A DNA stretch of 64,000 nucleotides from Brevundimonas sp. (lineage in GTDB: Bacteria > Pseudomonadota > Alphaproteobacteria > Caulobacterales > Caulobacteraceae), in assembly GCF_027484365.1 (NCBI RefSeq), contig NZ_JAIXTC010000027.1, forward strand, positions 24,696 through 88,695. Reading direction: 5' to 3'. This document shows, in pieces, positions 61,278-64,000 of this stretch. The translations under genes and the position numbers were made by a program. Under the pieces are notes generated by a model. That model did not search any database. It was not told where the DNA came from and saw only the letters and a list, made by a program, of their open reading frames with translations. Position 1 is the stretch's first letter, and the number at the start of each line of letters is the position of its first letter.

Positions 61278-62872
61278 AGGTGATCCGCTGCGCCATCTAT
61301 ACCCGTAAGAGCTCGGAGGAGGGGCTCGACCAGGCGTTCAACAGCCTGCATGCGCAGCGAGAGGCTTGCGAGGCCTACATCAAGAGCCAGGCCGCAGAGG
61401 GCTGGTCGCTGGTGCCGACGCTCTACGACGATGGCGGGTTCTCGGGCGGCAACATCGAACGACCCGGATTGAAGCAACTCCTGGCCGACATCGACGCAGG
61501 CAAGATCGACACCATCGTGGTCTACAAGATCGACCGGCTCACCCGGGCCCTATCTGACTTCGCGCGTATCGTTGAGCGCCTCGACGCGGCCGGCGCGTCG
61601 TTCGTCTCCGTGACCCAAGCCTTCAACACGACCACGTCGATGGGACGGTTGACCCTGAACGTCCTCCTGTCCTTCGCCCAGTTCGAGCGGGAGGTTACCG
61701 GCGAGCGTATCCGTGACAAGATCGCCCAGTCCAAGGCCAAGGGCATGTGGATGGGTGGGGTGCCGCCGATGGGGTACGACATTCCGACGGACCCGGTCAC
61801 CCGCGCGCTGGTGGTCAATCCGGTGGAGACCGAACGCGTCCGCTGCATCTTCCAGCGCTATCTCGACCTGGGCTCGGTGTCGGCACTGGAGCAGTGGTTG
61901 GGAGAGCAGGGTTGGCGCACACGAGAACGAAAAACCCGGCGAGATGAGACCGTCGGTGGCGTGCCGTTCAACCGGGGCGCTCTGTTCCATTTGCTCAAGA
62001 ACCGCGTCTACCTCGGAGAGATCGTCCACCGCGCCGGCGTTGTCAGCGGCGCTCATCCGGCCATCGTCGATCCGGAAGTGTTTGATCAGGTCCAGCGCCG
62101 ACTGACCGAGAATGCCGCTGCCCGTAGCGACCGACCACTTCGATCAGCTGATCTGCCATTGAAGAGTCTGCTCTACGACGCCGATGGTCATCGAATGAGT
62201 CCCTCGTTCGGTTACGGCCGAGGCGGCAAGGTCTACCGCTATTATGTCTCGGCGCCGCTTCAGCAGGGCAGGGGCGCTGGCGTCGATCGCGACGTCATTC
62301 GCCGGGTGAAGGCCGAGACGCTTCACGATATCGTCGAGCACGCCGTCCGGGGCCTGATGAAAGACGAGCAGACAGCTTGGGCAAAACTGCTCAGCTCGGT
62401 CACCCGCATCGACGTCCTGCCGGACCATCTGCAAGTCTCGTTCGTGACCACCAGGCTCGCTGCCGGTGCACGATCTGGACTTGTGCCGAGCCCGTTGAAT
62501 CCGGCTCACTCCGTCATGACACTGGCAGTGCGCTGCCAGATGCGTGGTGGCCGCATTGATCTTGTAAATCCCGACGGATCTTCAACCGCCCCGCGGCATC
62601 GGCCTGATTCCGTGCTCATTCGAGGTCTGCGCCAAGCGCATCGGTTGGCCAAGACGCTCGGTTGGGAAGGTGCGGCCGGTGCGGTCGTCTGTCACCGCGA
62701 ACGACCACTGCGGAACAGCTACGAGCGCAAGCTTGTCCGGCTCGCCTTCCTTGCTCCCGATCTGCAGCAGCGCATCCTCGAAGGTCGGCAGCCTCCGAGC
62801 CTGTCGTTGGCGCGTCTGATGGAAGCGCGGATGCCAACCTGCTGGATCGAACAACAGCGCCTGTTCGGCTGA
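61274..62872 (+). CDS. Large serine recombinase
   Basis: A 532-aa site-specific recombinase. The N-terminal resolvase domain (~4-160) has the nucleophile Ser in IYTRKSSEEG (Ser13) and the conserved IDRLTRALSDFARI. The recombinase domain follows (GVPPMGYDIPTDP..., NRVYLGEIVHRAG), and the C-terminal region is long. The usual Cys zinc-ribbon residues are not obvious. The GTG at 61274 starts right at the KVIRCAIYTRKS strand. It probably integrates and excises the element that contains the neighbouring ParB-methyltransferase and DUF genes. Confidence 0.92.
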   Translation: MKVIRCAIYTRKSSEEGLDQAFNSLHAQREACEAYIKSQAAEGWSLVPTLYDDGGFSGGNIERPGLKQLLADIDAGKIDTIVVYKIDRLTRALSDFARIVERLDAAGASFVSVTQAFNTTTSMGRLTLNVLLSFAQFEREVTGERIRDKIAQSKAKGMWMGGVPPMGYDIPTDPVTRALVVNPVETERVRCIFQRYLDLGSVSALEQWLGEQGWRTRERKTRRDETVGGVPFNRGALFHLLKNRVYLGEIVHRAGVVSGAHPAIVDPEVFDQVQRRLTENAAARSDRPLRSADLPLKSLLYDADGHRMSPSFGYGRGGKVYRYYVSAPLQQGRGAGVDRDVIRRVKAETLHDIVEHAVRGLMKDEQTAWAKLLSSVTRIDVLPDHLQVSFVTTRLAAGARSGLVPSPLNPAHSVMTLAVRCQMRGGRIDLVNPDGSSTAPRHRPDSVLIRGLRQAHRLAKTLGWEGAAGAVVCHRERPLRNSYERKLVRLAFLAPDLQQRILEGRQPPSLSLARLMEARMPTCWIEQQRLFG

Positions 62873-63237
62873 TTTAGGTTCCTGATCACCCTCTGATCGG
62901 CCCCTGATCCCACCCTGTTAAATCCCTGTTCCGAGCGCCCGATTTTCCCTGTTTTCACGCGGAAGCCTCGGGAAGTGCGACCCGCAAACGCAGGCGTACA
63001 CGCGAAATAGGGCGATCCAGGCGGTCACCCAGAAAAGCGCAAAACGGCGATAACAGGGAAATGTCCAAACTCCACTGCCGCGAGACCAAGCAGAGACTGA
63101 TCCCCTGAATGCGCCGAATGGCGCCTCGGAGACGGGCGTCTCTCGCGGCCTTCAGAGCGGATTGAGCGGGAATTGGTCGGCGTCTTCCGACGGTTGTCCG
63201 CAGGAGCGGACGAGAGAGACAACCTATCGGGGGTGTA
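62873..63237. other. Non-coding region after the recombinase with CCCTGTT repeats
   Basis: No gene is seen. Three direct CCCTGTT repeats lie between 62917 and 62955. TTTCCCTGTT at 62944-62953 is matched by an inverted AACAGGGAAA at 63052-63061. A recombinase binding or attachment site is a reasonable guess. This is also the edge of the acquired DNA, since core genes resume at the tRNA. Confidence 0.5.
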
Positions 63238-63329
63238 TGGCGGAGACGGAGGGATTCGAACCCTCGATACCCCTTACAGGGTATGACGATTTAGCAAACC
63301 GTTGCCTTCAGCCACTCGGCCACGTCTCC
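63238..63329 (-). tRNA. tRNA-Ser (anticodon GCT)
   Basis: Read on the minus strand, the acceptor stem GGAGACG pairs with CGTCTCC, followed by discriminator G and an encoded CCA. The anticodon loop TTGCTAA gives GCT. A long variable arm (ATACCC/GGGGTAT) is typical of serine tRNAs, and the T-arm is AGGGTTCGAATCCCT. All arms pair, so the gene looks intact. Confidence 0.95.
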
Positions 63330-63495
63330 GGCAGGCAGGCTCGATAGCCGAGCCGGCGACGCGACGCAATCCGCCGGGAGGCATTGTTTGCGATCGGCTG
63401 TGTGCGACCCGTCGCCTCCTTTCCCCGACGTGATCTTGTGAGGCGAAGCGGGGAGCGATAGGGCTTCGGCTCCACCGTTCCCAGGGAGACGAACC

Positions 63496-63801
63496 ATGGC
63501 CGATCTGGCTCAGGTTACCGAACACATCCGCGGCGCCGTCGGCGACAACTCCGGTCTGGGCAAGACCGTGAAGATCGACCTCGGCGATGTCGGCAAGATC
63601 TTCATCGACGGCGCGGCCGTCCCGAACACCGTCACCAACGACGACAAGCCCGCCGACGCCACCGTCTCCATGACCTGGGACGATTTCATGAGCCTGTCGG
63701 AAGGCAAGCTGGATCCCATGATGGCCTTCATGCAGGGCAAGCTGAAGATCGCCGGCGACATGATGATCGCCCAGAAGCTGGCTCCGCTGCTGAAACGCTA
63801 G
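63496..63801 (+). CDS. SCP2 sterol-binding-domain protein
   Basis: A 101-aa single-domain SCP2 (sterol carrier protein 2-like) protein: KIDLGDVGKIFIDGA, ATVSMTWDDFMSLSEGKLDPM and FMQGKLKIAGDMMIAQKL, ending LLKR. These small cytoplasmic proteins bind lipids or acyl-CoAs. An acyl-CoA dehydrogenase gene follows in the same direction, which fits a lipid role. It is preceded by an AGGGAGA-type ribosome-binding site. Confidence 0.9.
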   Translation: MADLAQVTEHIRGAVGDNSGLGKTVKIDLGDVGKIFIDGAAVPNTVTNDDKPADATVSMTWDDFMSLSEGKLDPMMAFMQGKLKIAGDMMIAQKLAPLLKR

Positions 63802-63828
63802 TGGTCTGCTGACAAAAGTTATACGTCA

Positions 63829-63860
63829 GAACGGCGCGGTCCCTGCGGATCGCGCCGTTC
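63829..63860 (+). repeat. Intergenic hairpin
   Basis: GAACGGCGCG and CGCGCCGTTC form a perfect 10-bp stem with a 12-base loop, 28 bases after the SCP2 gene. No T-run follows, so it is either a weak attenuator or a processing hairpin. Confidence 0.55.
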
Positions 63861-63883
63861 GCATATCGGGAAGGACGACCACC

Positions 63884-64000
63884 ATGGATTTCAAGCACAG
63901 CGACAAGGCCCTGCACTGGCAGGATCGGGTCAACCGGTTCCTCGACGACAAGGTCCTGCCCCGGGCTACCGACTACTGGGCCGAGGTCCATGCCGACCAC
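63884..64000 (+). CDS. Acyl-CoA dehydrogenase, N-terminal fragment (cut by window end)
   Basis: The first 39 residues only (MDFKHSDKALHWQDRVNRFL, then DDKVLPRATDYW). The pattern is that of the N-terminal helices of acyl-CoA dehydrogenases, which begin beta-oxidation of fatty acyl-CoAs with FAD. A GGAAGGA site precedes the ATG. The gene continues beyond the window. Confidence 0.7.
   Translation, partial: MDFKHSDKALHWQDRVNRFLDDKVLPRATDYWAEVHADH

Noticed and set aside
62917..63062. CRISPR-like array from the CCCTGTT repeats
   Set aside because: The repeats are only 7 bases long and unevenly spaced, and no cas genes are present.
63238..63329. tRNA-Ser as the integration site of the recombinase element
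   Set aside because: No second copy of the tRNA 3' end was found elsewhere in the window, and large serine recombinases do not usually target tRNA genes; it remains only a possible border.

Overview
The window is high-GC DNA from an alphaproteobacterium, most likely Caulobacterales (Brevundimonas/Caulobacter-like) or a close Sphingomonad-type oligotroph. The grounds are the many TonB-dependent receptors, a FecI/FecR-controlled receptor, the AAHS-type transporters, and the enzyme families. The assignment is an inference from gene content, not from a marker gene. No rRNA and no CRISPR array is visible; there is one tRNA gene (Ser-GCT, minus strand, 63238-63329).

Layout. (1) 1-2.0 kb: the end of a TonB-dependent receptor, then a cytochrome c'-like lipoprotein and a cytochrome b561. 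(2) 2.2-10.6 kb: an ECF sigma factor, FecR anti-sigma, STN-type TonB receptor, YfcC-like permease, exported cyanophycinase and isoaspartyl peptidase. Together they look like a complete uptake and degradation locus for cyanophycin or related beta-aspartyl peptides. (3) 10.9-21.5 kb: a LysR regulator divergent from an aromatic meta-cleavage operon (flavin hydroxylase, HbpS-like protein, extradiol dioxygenase, FAH-family hydrolase, AAHS permease, GH3 glycosidase) and a TonB receptor. A nearly identical 25-bp element precedes both the operon and the receptor. (4) 22.4-23.8 kb: an AT-rich spacer and an IS6-family insertion sequence.

(5) 23.8-47.2 kb: a gallate catabolic island. It holds gallate dioxygenase, oxalomesaconate tautomerase, LigJ-type hydratase and the RraA-type aldolase, enough to take gallate to pyruvate and oxaloacetate. 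Around these sit a three-component Rieske oxygenase, a ThDP enzyme, a GMC oxidoreductase, an aldehyde dehydrogenase, two alpha/beta-hydrolases, a class II aldolase-fold protein, two permeases and a TonB receptor, which presumably funnel a larger aromatic compound into gallate. A MarR regulator is encoded inside. A dyad TCAA-N4-TTGA occurs in front of seven transcription units on both strands, usually merged with a TTGAC -35-like box, so the island looks like a single MarR regulon. The core tautomerase/aldolase pair is instead divergent from a LysR protein with two DNA-binding domains.

(6) 47.8-58.9 kb: a defence-like island. A minus-strand, translationally coupled operon encodes a cytoplasmic dual-GHKL histidine kinase, a receiver protein with an unknown output region, an unrecognised 242-aa protein and a C5-cytosine methyltransferase. 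It is divergent from an Eco57I-like adenine methyltransferase and an HNH nuclease; another HNH-like protein lies on the other side. This two-component/restriction-modification hybrid is the best candidate for an undescribed system here. (7) 58.9-62.9 kb: a mobile-element module (DUF5681 protein, ParB-methyltransferase fusion, DUF2924 protein, large serine recombinase) followed by CCCTGTT repeats. (8) 63.2-64.0 kb: core genome resumes with tRNA-Ser, an SCP2-domain protein and the start of an acyl-CoA dehydrogenase.
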